Positions 9,698 to 18,951 of a stretch of DNA of 64,000 nt are shown here, one piece after another; position 1 is the first letter of the stretch, and each line of letters starts with the position of its first letter. A program made the translations under genes and the position numbers. This DNA is from Gilliamella sp. N-G2 (GTDB lineage: Bacteria > Pseudomonadota > Gammaproteobacteria > Enterobacterales > Orbaceae). The notes below the pieces were generated by a model. It was given only the letters and a program-made list of their open reading frames with translations. It was not told the origin of the DNA and did not search any database. Where the stretch lies: the NCBI RefSeq assembly GCF_002142215.1, contig NZ_NAST01000008.1, positions 36,830 to 100,829 of the forward strand, given 5' to 3'.

Positions 9698-10069
9698 CTA
9701 ATTTTGTCGTTTTCTCGCTCGACAAATCGCTTGATGATTTTCATCGGCCCACTGTATTAATGTATTCATTGGTTTAAGAAATGATATACCAAGTTCAGCT
9801 AGAGCGTACTCTACACGAGCTGGGACTTGTGCATAAACGGTTCGAGTGATATAACCATCTTTTTCTAGTCTTTTTAATGTCCGTGACAGCATTTGTCGTG
9901 ATATATCGCCAATTTCTCTATGTAAAGAATTGAATCGCATAGCATTATGTTCTAATGATTTTAGAATTAACAGACTCCATTGATCGCCAATTCTATCGAG
10001 AACATCACGAATAGGACATGGATGGTCAAATTCAAATAGTTCACTTCTTGTCGTTTTAGTCATTGTCAT
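9698..10069 (-). CDS. HxlR-family transcriptional regulator
   Basis: This 123-residue winged-helix protein carries the HxlR hallmarks CPIRDVLDRIGDQWSLLIL and ISRQMLSRTLKRLEKDGYI. A conserved cysteine sits at residue 18, the position that senses electrophiles or oxidants in several relatives. It is divergent from the exported SnoaL-like gene with a 178-bp shared control region, so it probably regulates that gene and itself. The inducing signal is unknown. Confidence 0.88.
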   Translation of the reverse strand: MTMTKTTRSELFEFDHPCPIRDVLDRIGDQWSLLILKSLEHNAMRFNSLHREIGDISRQMLSRTLKRLEKDGYITRTVYAQVPARVEYALAELGISFLKPMNTLIQWADENHQAICRARKRQN

Positions 10070-10182
10070 AATTTTCGTTATCTAGTTTCCCTAAACAGAT
10101 TAAGTCACATTGAGCTGACCTAGTCATGTTTATGTTACTTATTGTTTTATTTGGTTTTTATTGTTACCATTCAAGCAGTCTA

Positions 10183-10209
10183 CATTATAGACTAATAACG
10201 CATTATAGA
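10183..10209. promoter_or_regulatory. CATTATAGA direct repeats in the hxlR/snoaL control region
   Basis: CATTATAGA occurs at 10183 and again at 10201, 18 bp apart, between the divergent genes. They could be tandem regulator half-sites or fortuitous -10-like AT sequence. Confidence 0.3.
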
Positions 10210-10247
10210 TAGAGTTTATCTAAATTAAAATAGAAATTGGAGTTGGT

Positions 10248-10718
10248 ATGAATATAATTAAAAAAAGCTTTGTTATTGGTATTTGTTTGTTGAGTTTTAC
10301 TGGTATTGCCGTTGCAAAAGATCTAAAGCAAAGAAATCTCGTTCAAGAGGAAGAAAATCGTACACTGGTTATCAATTTTTATAATAACTTCTTTAATAAG
10401 CATCAAGTGGCTGAGGCAACTAAAACGTTGGCTGAAGATTATAAACAACATAATCCCTATGTCGCTAATGGTAGAACACCTGCGATTACGTATTTCGAAG
10501 GCTTCTTTAAGCAAAATCCGCAGTCAAGTGCTACTATAATTCGTTCATCAGTAGAAGGCGATATTGTATGGTTACATGTCCATTCTAAAATCAATAATGA
10601 TGATCTTGGTAAAGCGGTAGTTGATATATTCCGAGTTAAAGATGGAAAAATAGTGGAACATTGGGATGTGATCCAAAATGTACCAGAGCAGGCAGAAAAT
10701 AATAATACGATGTTTTAA
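10248..10718 (+). CDS. Exported SnoaL-like (NTF2-fold) protein
   Basis: The product has 156 residues. A signal peptide (about residues 1-23, ending VAVA) is followed by an NTF2-like domain: an N-terminal helix, EDYKQHNPYVANG, and the C-terminal FRVKDGKIVEHWDVIQ typical of SnoaL-like predicted ester cyclases. A strong GGAG site precedes the ATG. The divergent HxlR regulator suggests induction by a small reactive compound. The catalytic activity is not known; many such proteins bind or modify small hydrophobic molecules. Confidence 0.78.
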   Translation: MNIIKKSFVIGICLLSFTGIAVAKDLKQRNLVQEEENRTLVINFYNNFFNKHQVAEATKTLAEDYKQHNPYVANGRTPAITYFEGFFKQNPQSSATIIRSSVEGDIVWLHVHSKINNDDLGKAVVDIFRVKDGKIVEHWDVIQNVPEQAENNNTMF

Positions 10719-10738
10719 TGATTGATTCGATAACTTAT

Positions 10739-10762
10739 AAGCGCCTTAATGGCGCTTTTTTC
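10739..10762 (+). terminator. Terminator after SnoaL-like gene
   Basis: AAGCGCC (10739-10745) and GGCGCTT (10751-10757) form a GC-rich stem with a 5-nt loop, followed by a T run. Confidence 0.88.
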
Positions 10763-10886
10763 GTTCTTTTTAATTTTTTTAACTTTAAATATTAAGTAAA
10801 AATTTATTTGTCATTTCTATTTACGATCCAGCTATTTGTATTTTATATAAAAATCGCTGTTTTTTTGTGCTTTTGATGGTGTCTTT

Positions 10887-10902
10887 TTTGAACTAGATCA
10901 CA
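10887..10902. promoter_or_regulatory. CRP-like site 1 upstream of PTS operon
   Basis: TTTGA-ACTAGA-TCACA matches the TGTGA-N6-TCACA consensus with one perfect half. It lies about 330 bp before the IIB gene, the most distal of three such sites. Confidence 0.5.
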
Positions 10903-11049
10903 AAAATAAGCGTTTTAACATTGAATAATTCAAATTATCACTTTTCTATTAGTTTAAATGAATTTTTATTTTATTCAAAATAATCATGATGTTAATTTTT
11001 TATATTGTCCTTTCAGTAACTTATTTTAGCTTCGATTTTATTATTATTT

Positions 11050-11065
11050 TGTGACTTGAATCACT
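11050..11065. promoter_or_regulatory. CRP-like site 2 upstream of PTS operon
   Basis: TGTGA-CTTGAA-TCACT has a perfect left half and 4 of 5 bases in the right half. Its centre is 31 bp (about three helical turns) from that of site 3, so both would lie on the same DNA face. Confidence 0.65.
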
Positions 11066-11080
11066 CGCCGTATCAAACAG

Positions 11081-11096
11081 TGTGATATGTATCACG
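11081..11096. promoter_or_regulatory. CRP-like site 3 and promoter of PTS operon
   Basis: TGTGA-TATGTA-TCACG matches the CRP consensus at 9 of 10 half-site bases. A TAATAT -10 candidate at 11118-11123 would put transcription start near 11130, with this site centred near -41.5, the class II activation position. The start site is inferred, not mapped. Confidence 0.7.
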
Positions 11097-11230
11097 AATC
11101 GGTAAATTTTCATTATTTAATATAAAAATCAGCAAATAGCTTAATAAATAAGAAATTTGTAAGAAATTTATATTTTAGTTTTTTAGTAAAAACTCAATGT
11201 TAGGCAAAAATCGAAAAAAGGAGATTAGCA

Positions 11231-11512
11231 ATGTTAAAAATTCGGACAGTATGTGGAAATGGTATTGGTAGTTCATTAATGGCGGCTAATCACGTAAAGA
11301 ATATCTGTGCTACTTTGAATATCAAGGCTGATGTGGCGTCAATAGATTTTGCTAATGCCGAAGGTGAAAAAGCAGATCTATATGTGACCATTAAAGATTT
11401 AGCTAAACAATTTTCTGATCAATCAAAAGTTGTCATTATTCGTAGTTATGTCAATAAAAAGCAAATTGAGGAAGACATTAGTGAAAAATTACAGCAATTA
11501 GCTGAAATTTGA
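11231..11512 (+). CDS. PTS sugar transporter subunit IIB (UlaB/SgaB-like)
   Basis: The 93-residue protein contains the phosphocysteine loop VCGNGIGSS (Cys8) near its N-terminus, as in the ascorbate-type (UlaB/SgaB) IIB proteins. It would pass phosphate from a IIA protein to the incoming sugar. AAAGGAG lies 8 bp before the start. The IIC gene follows 24 bp later. No IIA gene lies in this operon, so a IIA encoded elsewhere must supply phosphate. Confidence 0.88.
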   Translation: MLKIRTVCGNGIGSSLMAANHVKNICATLNIKADVASIDFANAEGEKADLYVTIKDLAKQFSDQSKVVIIRSYVNKKQIEEDISEKLQQLAEI

Positions 11513-11536
11513 TGTTTTTTCAAAGGAGATATTCTT

Positions 11537-12907
11537 ATGCAATTGTTACTTTCATTTTTAACGGAGATTTTTAGTCAACCAGCTTTTTTAATGGGAATTA
11601 TTGCTTTTGTAGGATTAGTTTGTTTGCGTTCTCCATTAAATAAACTTTTGACAGGAACTTTAAAACCAATTTTAGGTTACTTAATGTTAAGTGCTGGTGC
11701 TGGTGTAATTATTAGCAACTTAAATCCATTGGGTAGCATTATTGAAGCTGGATTTGGTATTCGTGGTGTTATTCCTAATAATGAAGCAATAGTATCGGTA
11801 GCACAAAAAGTTTTAGGTGTTGAAACCATGAGTATTTTGTTGCTGGGCTTTATTATAAATTTAATTATTGCTCGGTTTACTAAATATAAATATATATTTT
11901 TAACTGGTCACCATTCATTCTTTCTTGCCTGTTTATTTTCAGCTGTTCTACGCGCGGCTAAATTTGATGGTTGGGAACTCATTATTATTGGTGGTTTTTT
12001 ATTAGGTTCATGGTCAGCGATTTCACCTGCAATTGGTCAAAATTACACAAAGCAAGTTACAGATGATGGCGGGATTGCCATGGGGCATTTTGGTTCGATT
12101 GGTTATTATTTATCTGCGTTTATTGCTAAAAGAGTCGGGGATAAAAATAATTCCTTTGCCGATACCGAAATATCTGAAAAATGGGGGTTTTTACGAGATA
12201 CAACTGTAACAACTGGTATCGTAATGGTAATCATATATATTTTTTGTAGCTTAGTTGCCGGAAGTGAATATATGGCTACTATTACCGAACAAAGCCCAAT
12301 CATCTTTTCCATTCTGAGTGGTTTACAATTTGCGGTTGGTGTGGCTATTGTTTATAACGGTGTTAGATTAATTCTAGGTGATCTTGTTCCAGCCTTCCAA
12401 GGTATAAGTCAAAAACTTATTCCTAATTCAATACCGGCAGTCGATTGTGCTGTATTTTTTACCTTTAGTCCTACCGCTGTTGTCGTTGGTTTTATTTGTT
12501 CATTTATCGGTGGATTAATTGGTATGTTTATTTTAGGTGGAATGGGGATGGCATTAATTATTCCAGGTATGGTGCCTCATTTCTTCTGTGGCGGTACCTC
12601 AGGTGTATTTGCGGATAAATTAGGTGGCAAACGAGGTTGTATTATCGCATCTTTTATTGGTGGAATATTATTAGCGTTCTTGCCAGCATTATTATTACCT
12701 ACATTAGGCGATTTAGGTTTCCAAAACTCAACTTTTGCTGATTTTGATTTTGCAGTTTGGGGGATCATCATTGGTAAACTATTTAATATTTTCGGTCAAA
12801 CTGCTATCTATTTTATCTGTTTAATTTTAATCATTGTTCTTTGTGTGCCATTCTTCTTTAAATCTATCAAAGTTGTTGGTGATTCAAGAAATATAGACCA
12901 ATCATAA
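11537..12907 (+). CDS. PTS sugar transporter subunit IIC (UlaA/SgaT-like)
   Basis: This 456-residue membrane protein has about 10 hydrophobic segments, close to E. coli UlaA (465). It has the glycine-rich loops of the ascorbate-type IIC family (for example FFCGGTSGVFADKLGG near residue 350). It forms the translocation channel working with the upstream IIB, and AAAGGAG precedes the start. Downstream are a PfkB kinase and a class II aldolase, not ascorbate-6-phosphate genes. The substrate is therefore more likely a hexose or hexitol handled through a bisphosphate than ascorbate. Confidence 0.85.
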   Translation: MQLLLSFLTEIFSQPAFLMGIIAFVGLVCLRSPLNKLLTGTLKPILGYLMLSAGAGVIISNLNPLGSIIEAGFGIRGVIPNNEAIVSVAQKVLGVETMSILLLGFIINLIIARFTKYKYIFLTGHHSFFLACLFSAVLRAAKFDGWELIIIGGFLLGSWSAISPAIGQNYTKQVTDDGGIAMGHFGSIGYYLSAFIAKRVGDKNNSFADTEISEKWGFLRDTTVTTGIVMVIIYIFCSLVAGSEYMATITEQSPIIFSILSGLQFAVGVAIVYNGVRLILGDLVPAFQGISQKLIPNSIPAVDCAVFFTFSPTAVVVGFICSFIGGLIGMFILGGMGMALIIPGMVPHFFCGGTSGVFADKLGGKRGCIIASFIGGILLAFLPALLLPTLGDLGFQNSTFADFDFAVWGIIIGKLFNIFGQTAIYFICLILIIVLCVPFFFKSIKVVGDSRNIDQS

Positions 12908-12916
12908 TTTGCGACT

Positions 12917-12948
12917 TCATGGTCGAGTAATTTTATTCTCAACCATGA
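12917..12948 (+). other. Intercistronic hairpin between IIC and kinase genes
   Basis: TCATGGTCGAG can pair with CTCAACCATGA (10 pairs, one mismatch). No T run follows, so it looks like an mRNA stability or processing element, not a terminator. Confidence 0.45.
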
Positions 12949-13023
12949 GTTACTCATTATTTGCAATTAATGAATCTTAGTAAAAACAATTTTTATAGTT
13001 AAATGAATAATTAAGGATTAATT

Positions 13024-13983
13024 ATGGCAATACTGACAATTGGACTAGCTTGTTATGATCAGTTCTATTTTACAACTAGTTATCCAAAAGAGAACAGTAA
13101 ATCATTTGCTTATGATTTTATTGAAAGCGGTGGTGGCCCTTGTGCAAATGCGGCTTATTTATTGGGGCTATGGGGAGAAGATATTTACCACTTAGGACAT
13201 TTGCATGATGATATATACGGTAACAAAATTGTCTCTGAATTTAAACAAATTGGCGTGAAAACTGACCAAATTATTTTTTCAGATGAGATGATTACGCCAC
13301 TTGCTGCTATTACCGTCAATAAAGAAAATGGCTCGCGAACTATTATTACGCGAAAATTAAATACTCCACCATCAATAACGACTACCGAAAAAAATAAATT
13401 GAATCAGTTTATTCGATATTTACAAGAAAATAAGCGTGATTTAGTTATTCTCATCGATGGTCATGAACCAGAATTAAGTGAATATGTCATTAAACAATTA
13501 CCTAATGTCAAAGTTGTCATGGATGCTGGATCGTTACGAGATAGTAATCTCTATTTAGCCAAATATACGGATTATCTAGTTGCAAGTGAAAATTTTGCAC
13601 TTGCTTATGCCCATTTAGATGAATTTACAAATAAAAAGTCATTAGAAAGTGCATTGAAAAAACTAACATCAATAGCTAGAGGTTCGGCTTTTATAACATT
13701 AGGCGAAAAGGGATGTGCTTATATGGAAGATAAAAAAGTTAAAGTTAGCCCAAGCTTTCTTTGTCAATCAATTGATACGACAGGTGCTGGAGACATATTT
13801 CATGGGGCATTTTCCTATGGGGTAAGTTATGGTTGGAACATTGAAGAGATTATTTCATTTGCAAGTTTAACCGCAGCAATTTCGATTGAACGTAAAGGTG
13901 TTCGTAAAGCAATGCCTAATTTATCTGAAGTCAATAAAGCGCAACGTAGATTTGAAAGAAATTTGACTGAATATTTTAAATAA
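13024..13983 (+). CDS. PfkB-family carbohydrate kinase
   Basis: This 319-residue ribokinase/PfkB fold protein has an N-terminal substrate-binding glycine pair (ESGGGPCANAAYLLG, near residue 40). The C-terminal signature DTTGAGDIFHGAF begins near residue 251 and includes the catalytic aspartate of GAGD. It lies between the PTS genes and the aldolase, so it probably phosphorylates the PTS-delivered sugar phosphate to a bisphosphate. AAGGA sits 8 bp before the ATG. The precise sugar (for example fructose, tagatose or sorbose phosphate) cannot be read from the sequence. Confidence 0.85.
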   Translation: MAILTIGLACYDQFYFTTSYPKENSKSFAYDFIESGGGPCANAAYLLGLWGEDIYHLGHLHDDIYGNKIVSEFKQIGVKTDQIIFSDEMITPLAAITVNKENGSRTIITRKLNTPPSITTTEKNKLNQFIRYLQENKRDLVILIDGHEPELSEYVIKQLPNVKVVMDAGSLRDSNLYLAKYTDYLVASENFALAYAHLDEFTNKKSLESALKKLTSIARGSAFITLGEKGCAYMEDKKVKVSPSFLCQSIDTTGAGDIFHGAFSYGVSYGWNIEEIISFASLTAAISIERKGVRKAMPNLSEVNKAQRRFERNLTEYFK

Positions 13984-14016
13984 CTAATTAATAAATAAAG
14001 GATTAAGAGGTAGATT

Positions 14017-14877
14017 ATGTTAGTTTCAATGAAAGATATGTTAAATAATGCTTATCATGAACATTATGCTGTAGGACAATTTAATATCAATAATTTGGAA
14101 TGGGTTGCTACAGTTTTAAAAACAGCAAAAGAGAATCGATCGCCAGCAATTCTTGGTGTATCAGGCGGTACAATAAAGCATATGTTGGGCTTTAATACTA
14201 TCCATGCTATTGTCAAAAATGCAATGGATTATTTAGATATTGATGTACCTATTGCTTTACATTTGGATCATGGTCAAAGTTATGAATCTTGTTTTGCCGC
14301 AATTAATGCAGGATTCAGTTCAGTAATGTTTGATGGTTCGCATTTACCATTTGAAGAAAATCTCGAAATTACCAAACGTATAGTAGATTACGCGCACAAA
14401 AGAGGAGTTTCGGTAGAAGCTGAATTAGGGACTATTGCAGGAAGTGAAGATGGAATAGTTAATTCTCAAGTAATTTATGCAGATCCACATCAATGTTTAA
14501 CCATGGTAAAAGAAACTAATGTTGATTGTTTAGCTGCAGCATTGGGTTCTACTCACGGTCTATATAAAGGAAAAGCTAAATTAGGATTTAATGAAATGCA
14601 GCATATTTCTAATTTAATAAAAATACCATTAGTGCTTCATGGTGGAACAGGAATTTGTGATGAAGATATGTTACATGCGATTTCTTTAGGGACAGCAAAA
14701 ATTAATGTTAATACCGAAAATATGTATACGTGGTGTGTTGCTGTTGGAAAATTATTTGCTGAACAAAAAGATCATGACATTAATGACCCTCGTAAAGTGA
14801 TTAATCATGGATTAAGTCCGGTAGCAGAAAAAATAACAGAACGAATGAAATTATTTGGATCAGTTAATCGATATTAA
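14017..14877 (+). CDS. Class II fructose/tagatose-bisphosphate aldolase family
   Basis: The product has 286 residues, the usual length for GatY/KbaY/FbaA-type zinc aldolases. Zinc and catalytic residues are visible in LHLDHG (Asp82, His83), GSTHG (His about 181) and LHGGTG (His about 208). It would cleave the ketose bisphosphate made by the preceding kinase into dihydroxyacetone phosphate and an aldehyde phosphate. It is the last gene of the PTS operon, 33 bp after the kinase, with a strong terminator behind it. Confidence 0.88.
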   Translation: MLVSMKDMLNNAYHEHYAVGQFNINNLEWVATVLKTAKENRSPAILGVSGGTIKHMLGFNTIHAIVKNAMDYLDIDVPIALHLDHGQSYESCFAAINAGFSSVMFDGSHLPFEENLEITKRIVDYAHKRGVSVEAELGTIAGSEDGIVNSQVIYADPHQCLTMVKETNVDCLAAALGSTHGLYKGKAKLGFNEMQHISNLIKIPLVLHGGTGICDEDMLHAISLGTAKINVNTENMYTWCVAVGKLFAEQKDHDINDPRKVINHGLSPVAEKITERMKLFGSVNRY

Positions 14878-14902
14878 TCGTTCCTTTTATTTAACGAAAA
14901 AT

Positions 14903-14931
14903 AAAGCCATCTATCATGATGGCTTTTTTTA
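14903..14931 (+). terminator. Terminator of the PTS-kinase-aldolase operon
   Basis: AAAGCCATC (14903-14911) pairs with GATGGCTTT (14918-14926), followed by a T run. Confidence 0.9.
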
Positions 14932-15018
14932 TTAAAAATAATATTGGAAATTAAATAAATTTTATATTTTGCTGTTTATTTTTTGTTAAACCCAATATAC
15001 TTGCCATCTCTCTCACAT

Positions 15019-15037
15019 GGTAATGATAATCATTATC
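15019..15037. promoter_or_regulatory. Fur box upstream of TonB receptor
   Basis: GGTAATGATAATCATTATC matches the 19-bp Fur consensus GATAATGATAATCATTATC at 18 positions, and more GATAAT-type hexamers continue to the right. It lies 57 bp before the receptor start, as expected for iron repression. Confidence 0.92.
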
Positions 15038-15093
15038 ATTATTATTTGTGTGGTTAATTTAATTTAAAAATGCATTTTATGAAGGAATGAAAT

Positions 15094-17424
15094 ATGAATT
15101 ATAAGAAGGTGAGTACCATAATGCTCTTTATGAGTTTTTCTCTTCAAGCTGCACCACAGCCTGAAGAGAATAAATTGTCTAACAATATAACAGAACAACA
15201 AAAAAATAATAAAAGCAAAACAGTTAATGAAGATATTGATGATGTCATGACAGTTATTGCTCGTTCGTCATCGCAAGATGAATTAAAAAAAATCAATAGT
15301 GTGATTGCTGGTCGTTCTACACTTTCTTCTGGTTTAATTGAACAAAAGCAAGCAGATAATGTCGCCGAATTACTTAATACCTTACCTGGTGTAAGTTCTG
15401 CTGGTTCGGTAAGGCCGGGAGGACAAACATTAAATATTTGGGGATTTGGTAAAGTTGAAGATGTCAAAATAATTGTTGACGGTGCTCAAAAAGGTTTCCA
15501 AAAATATCAACAAGGTTCGGTTTTTGTGGAACCAGAATTATTGAAACAAGTTGAAGTTAATAAAGGTCCACATGATGTCAAATTTGGCAATGGTGGATTT
15601 GGTGGTGTGGTTAAAATGGAAACTAAAGATGCCATTGATTTACTTGATCCAGATAAATATGTGGGAGGATTGCTTAAATATAGTTTTCATTCCAATAATC
15701 ATCAAAATATGGAAACAGGCCTGTCTATGGTCGTACTAAGAATAATTTTTTTGATGGTTTAGTATACTATACCAAACGAAATAGCGGTAATTTTAAACGG
15801 CCAGATGGATCAAGGTTTGTTTTTTCTGAGGATGATATGGATAGCTACATGAGTAAGTTGAATATTAGACCTAATGAAGAGCACACTTTTACGTTATCTG
15901 GTATTCACTCTAAACGTGATTCTTGGCAACCGTGGGCGGCAAAATATGTCGAAAAAATGACTCCTCCTACAGCAGCACAGATAAAAAAATATGGTTATAA
16001 AGCTGCATGGTTAAGGAAATTGGTAAAAAGATACCAAACAGATGATTCAGCCCAATTTAAATGGAATTACCAACCAATTTATAATCCGCTCATTGATTTA
16101 ACACTACATACTACATACTCTAAAACTAAACAACATGATAAGCGTCCAGCTAAATATAATCCGGTTTCTTCGTTAGGAACCATGGGTAATGAAAGTTGGG
16201 TCAGTTATACCGATAAAACGATTGAATTGGAAAATGTAAGTTTAATTAATATTGGTGATGTGAAGAATGCATTAAAAATTGGCTCACAAGCTCATTTACA
16301 TGATCGTAATACATTAATGTATTATAAGGGTTATGAAAAAAAACCAAACTATCATCAGGGTTATTTTCAACCAGCATATATGCCATCTGGTAAACAGCAA
16401 ACTTACAGTTTTTATGTACAAGATGAAATTTCTGTTAGCAATTTTGTTTTAACGCCTAGCCTACGATATGATTATGTAAGAAATCATGGCACAAAAAATT
16501 ATGCCTCCGCTTATAATGATCCTGATCCACGTTTTGGACATGATTATTCTCCGGTGACATATAGTGGTTGGACGCCACGATTTGGTACTTATTGGCAAGC
16601 AACCAATAATATTGGCTTTTTTGGTGACATCAGTTACGCATGGCAAGCGCCAACCATAGATCAAACTTATGAAGTGCAATTTACGCCTAAAAATGGCGGA
16701 AGTGGTAAGATTACTGCGACGCCGTAATTTAGATAAAGAACGCGATTTATCAATTCGAATTGGTAATATTTTAGATTTTAATAATTTAATATTGGAAAAC
16801 GATAAAATACAGGTTCGTAGTACGCTATTTAGGCAACGTGTCACTAATGAAATATTTGTTACTCGTGGCTTTAATGGATCGATTTGTGGGCCCAATAATT
16901 CATGTCCTTTAGGCCAATCTAATTATCGAAATCTTCCGGGTAAATTAATTGTGAAAGGCTTTGAACTTGAAGCATATTATGATAGTAAATATTGGTTTTC
17001 AAGTGCGACATATTCTATACAGAAAGGGGAACGAGATACCGCACCTCAAGCACCTTGGATGCATAACAAAACCTATGTAGCGACTATTGCTCCTCGTACA
17101 GCCACGTTAACTGCCGGATTTAAAATACCAGAATGGAATATAAGAGCCGGATGGAATGCTCAATTTGTCAGAAAACAGGATCGAACCGGGCATGAAGATA
17201 GAAATCATGATGGTTTACCTGATCTTGGTGCTTATTCATTAGGACCTTCATCAGGGTATTCATTACATAACTTATTTGCTAGTTGGCAACCAACCTTTTT
17301 ACCAAAAGCAGAAGTTAAACTATCTGTAGATAATTTATTTAACAAGGATTACAGACTCTATCTTGGTGAAAATACTTATGGTATGGCACGTAACTTTAAA
17401 GCCAGTTTTTCTTATCGATTCTGA
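15094..17424 (+). pseudogene. TonB-dependent heme/hemoglobin-type receptor with two frameshifts
   Basis: Three frames together make one receptor of about 775 residues. Segment 15094 to about 15720 has the signal peptide, a TonB-box-like region (DDVMTVIA) and most of the plug (LNTLPGVSS, IIVDGAQKGF, VEVNKGPHDVKFGNGGFGG). Then the frame drops by one base; restoring a G at 15720/15721 would give the expected TGAVYGRT. The barrel continues to about 16715, where a second shift (net +1) restores the original frame. The remaining barrel ends in SVDNLFNKDYRLY and a terminal Phe, as in outer-membrane proteins. Net frame is restored, but about 1 kb would be misread. Both shifts could be real or sequencing errors. 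The heme-type assignment is by general resemblance. Confidence 0.8.
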
Positions 17425-17481
17425 TAATTAAGATATCGTTTTTTGCGATATTGATTAATTGTTTTTTATTCAAGACTCATA

Positions 17482-17511
17482 AAAGCCCTTATAAAGAAGG
17501 GCTTTGTTTTA
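17482..17511. terminator. Terminator after TonB receptor
   Basis: AAAGCCCTT (17482-17490) pairs with AAGGGCTTT (17497-17505) with a T-rich tail. It can serve the convergent minus-strand gene as well. Confidence 0.82.
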
Positions 17512-17520
17512 TATATTTTA

Positions 17521-18099
17521 TTATTGGTTAAGATAATTTTTAATAAAATTGAATTTACGAGCTACATAAATCATATCTTGAAATTGTTGTTGGGCTGATT
17601 GATCCGTTTTTTCAATCCACGCTTTAATAATAGGGTTATCTTTAAAAGTTGGATCAGAAGCATAGGCGTATAAATAAGTTTCAATGATTTTAATTTCAGT
17701 AAATTTTAAATCGACTAAATAATGATAAGCAGCCAATAATCGCTGAAATAATTGCGCTGATTTTTCATTAGGTAATGAAATATGTTCACGTTGCATATTG
17801 GTAATTAATTCATTGATATAACTATTTTCATCAACATGATAAATTGTTCTGTTTAAAAGTATTTCTTCGGCTAATTTTTCAGCAAAGTCTTGAGTTATTT
17901 TAGCTTTTTGTTCTACCGTTAATCTTGAGTTGCTATTAATTGTTTTCTGTCCGTCTTCGATCGCTTTCCTCGCTTCAATATCACTGCGTGAAGGGTTGAG
18001 ATCAGGATCATATTTTATTACAGCAATAATTGCCGCAGTATTAACTAGAATTTTAGTTGCATCTAACAAAGTAGATTTATTGTTTATAATTTTAACCAT
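17521..18099 (-). CDS. Hypothetical protein, helical, possible N-terminal membrane segment
   Basis: The start is taken at the ATG at 18099 because GAG (TTTGAGAATT) lies 8-10 bp upstream; an in-frame TTG 12 bp earlier is less likely. The 192-residue product has a hydrophobic stretch near residues 14-29 (LVNTAAIIAVI). After that it is predicted to be mostly charged helix, including a long segment around residues 35-75. I recognise no family. It is the second of two unknown genes on this strand (35 bp after the 246-residue gene). Confidence 0.6.
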   Translation of the reverse strand: MVKIINNKSTLLDATKILVNTAAIIAVIKYDPDLNPSRSDIEARKAIEDGQKTINSNSRLTVEQKAKITQDFAEKLAEEILLNRTIYHVDENSYINELITNMQREHISLPNEKSAQLFQRLLAAYHYLVDLKFTEIKIIETYLYAYASDPTFKDNPIIKAWIEKTDQSAQQQFQDMIYVARKFNFIKNYLNQ

Positions 18100-18133
18100 T
18101 TTAATTCTCAAATTTTTATATTAATGTCATAGA

Positions 18134-18874
18134 TTATAAATCGTGTTTCATTGGTAAAAGATCTGCTTCTCGCAATTTCAATTCCACACTATACATAGTT
18201 TTAATATCATTAATATTTTGTCTATTAGGAAAATGATCGAATAAAACAATGACAGTACCAACATGGGTATTCTCTTTTATAATTGGTATTAATTGATAAA
18301 CTTCTGGATAATCCTTATGTTGTAGTGGACTAGGTATGTAAGCCATTAAAGATAAGTTTATGCGTGGAGGAAAAATATAAATTGAACTAGGAATTTCTCT
18401 ACTATTCATTGTAATAAAGTTATGGCTAAATTTTTGCGCTAATCCAGTTATAAACGATGCCATTTTATCAATAATTTGTTTACTTTCAGGTAAATTAAAA
18501 TAGAAACTAACGGAAGATTCACCCGCCTGAAAACCTTCGATAGCTTTGTATCCGGAATAGGACATCAGATTACAATTAGATAATTTTTGACTATCGGCAA
18601 AAAAAAATAAAACACTGTCTCTTGTTTCGATTTGTTTACAAGCTCGCGATAGTTTTTTTAATCCATATTCGGTAAATCCTTCAGGACTATAAATTAAAGC
18701 TTTGGGCTTACCTTTGGCTGTACTTCGATCTGGGTACCAATGGGCATTGTTATCTATACAGTATTGATAAATATTTAATATGTCATGTAGTTGTTGATTA
18801 AGATCGGTAAATACAATTTGCTGCATTCTGGGAAGATGAATTTTAATATCAAATTGCGTCATGTTTGTTTCCAT
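18134..18874 (-). CDS. Hypothetical cytoplasmic protein (246 aa)
   Basis: No signal peptide or membrane segment is seen. The protein is soluble-looking with mixed alpha/beta character, and AAGGATG lies 6 bp before the ATG. A general resemblance to contact-dependent or type VI immunity proteins is conceivable (lone soluble protein in an accessory region), but no motif supports it. It probably forms an operon with the downstream 192-residue gene. The upstream DeoR-type regulator gene on the same strand is broken. Confidence 0.6.
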   Translation of the reverse strand: METNMTQFDIKIHLPRMQQIVFTDLNQQLHDILNIYQYCIDNNAHWYPDRSTAKGKPKALIYSPEGFTEYGLKKLSRACKQIETRDSVLFFFADSQKLSNCNLMSYSGYKAIEGFQAGESSVSFYFNLPESKQIIDKMASFITGLAQKFSHNFITMNSREIPSSIYIFPPRINLSLMAYIPSPLQHKDYPEVYQLIPIIKENTHVGTVIVLFDHFPNRQNINDIKTMYSVELKLREADLLPMKHDL

Positions 18875-18951
18875 GTAAACATCCTTATTTTTTATCTTTC
18901 ATTTTTACAAATTAATCATAACATTATTTATCTTTAAAAATGAAAGTAATT

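Noticed and set aside
16461..16895. Minus-strand ORF of 144 codons inside the TonB receptor
   Set aside because: Antisense to receptor barrel sequence that is recognisable on the plus strand in two frames; no family resemblance.
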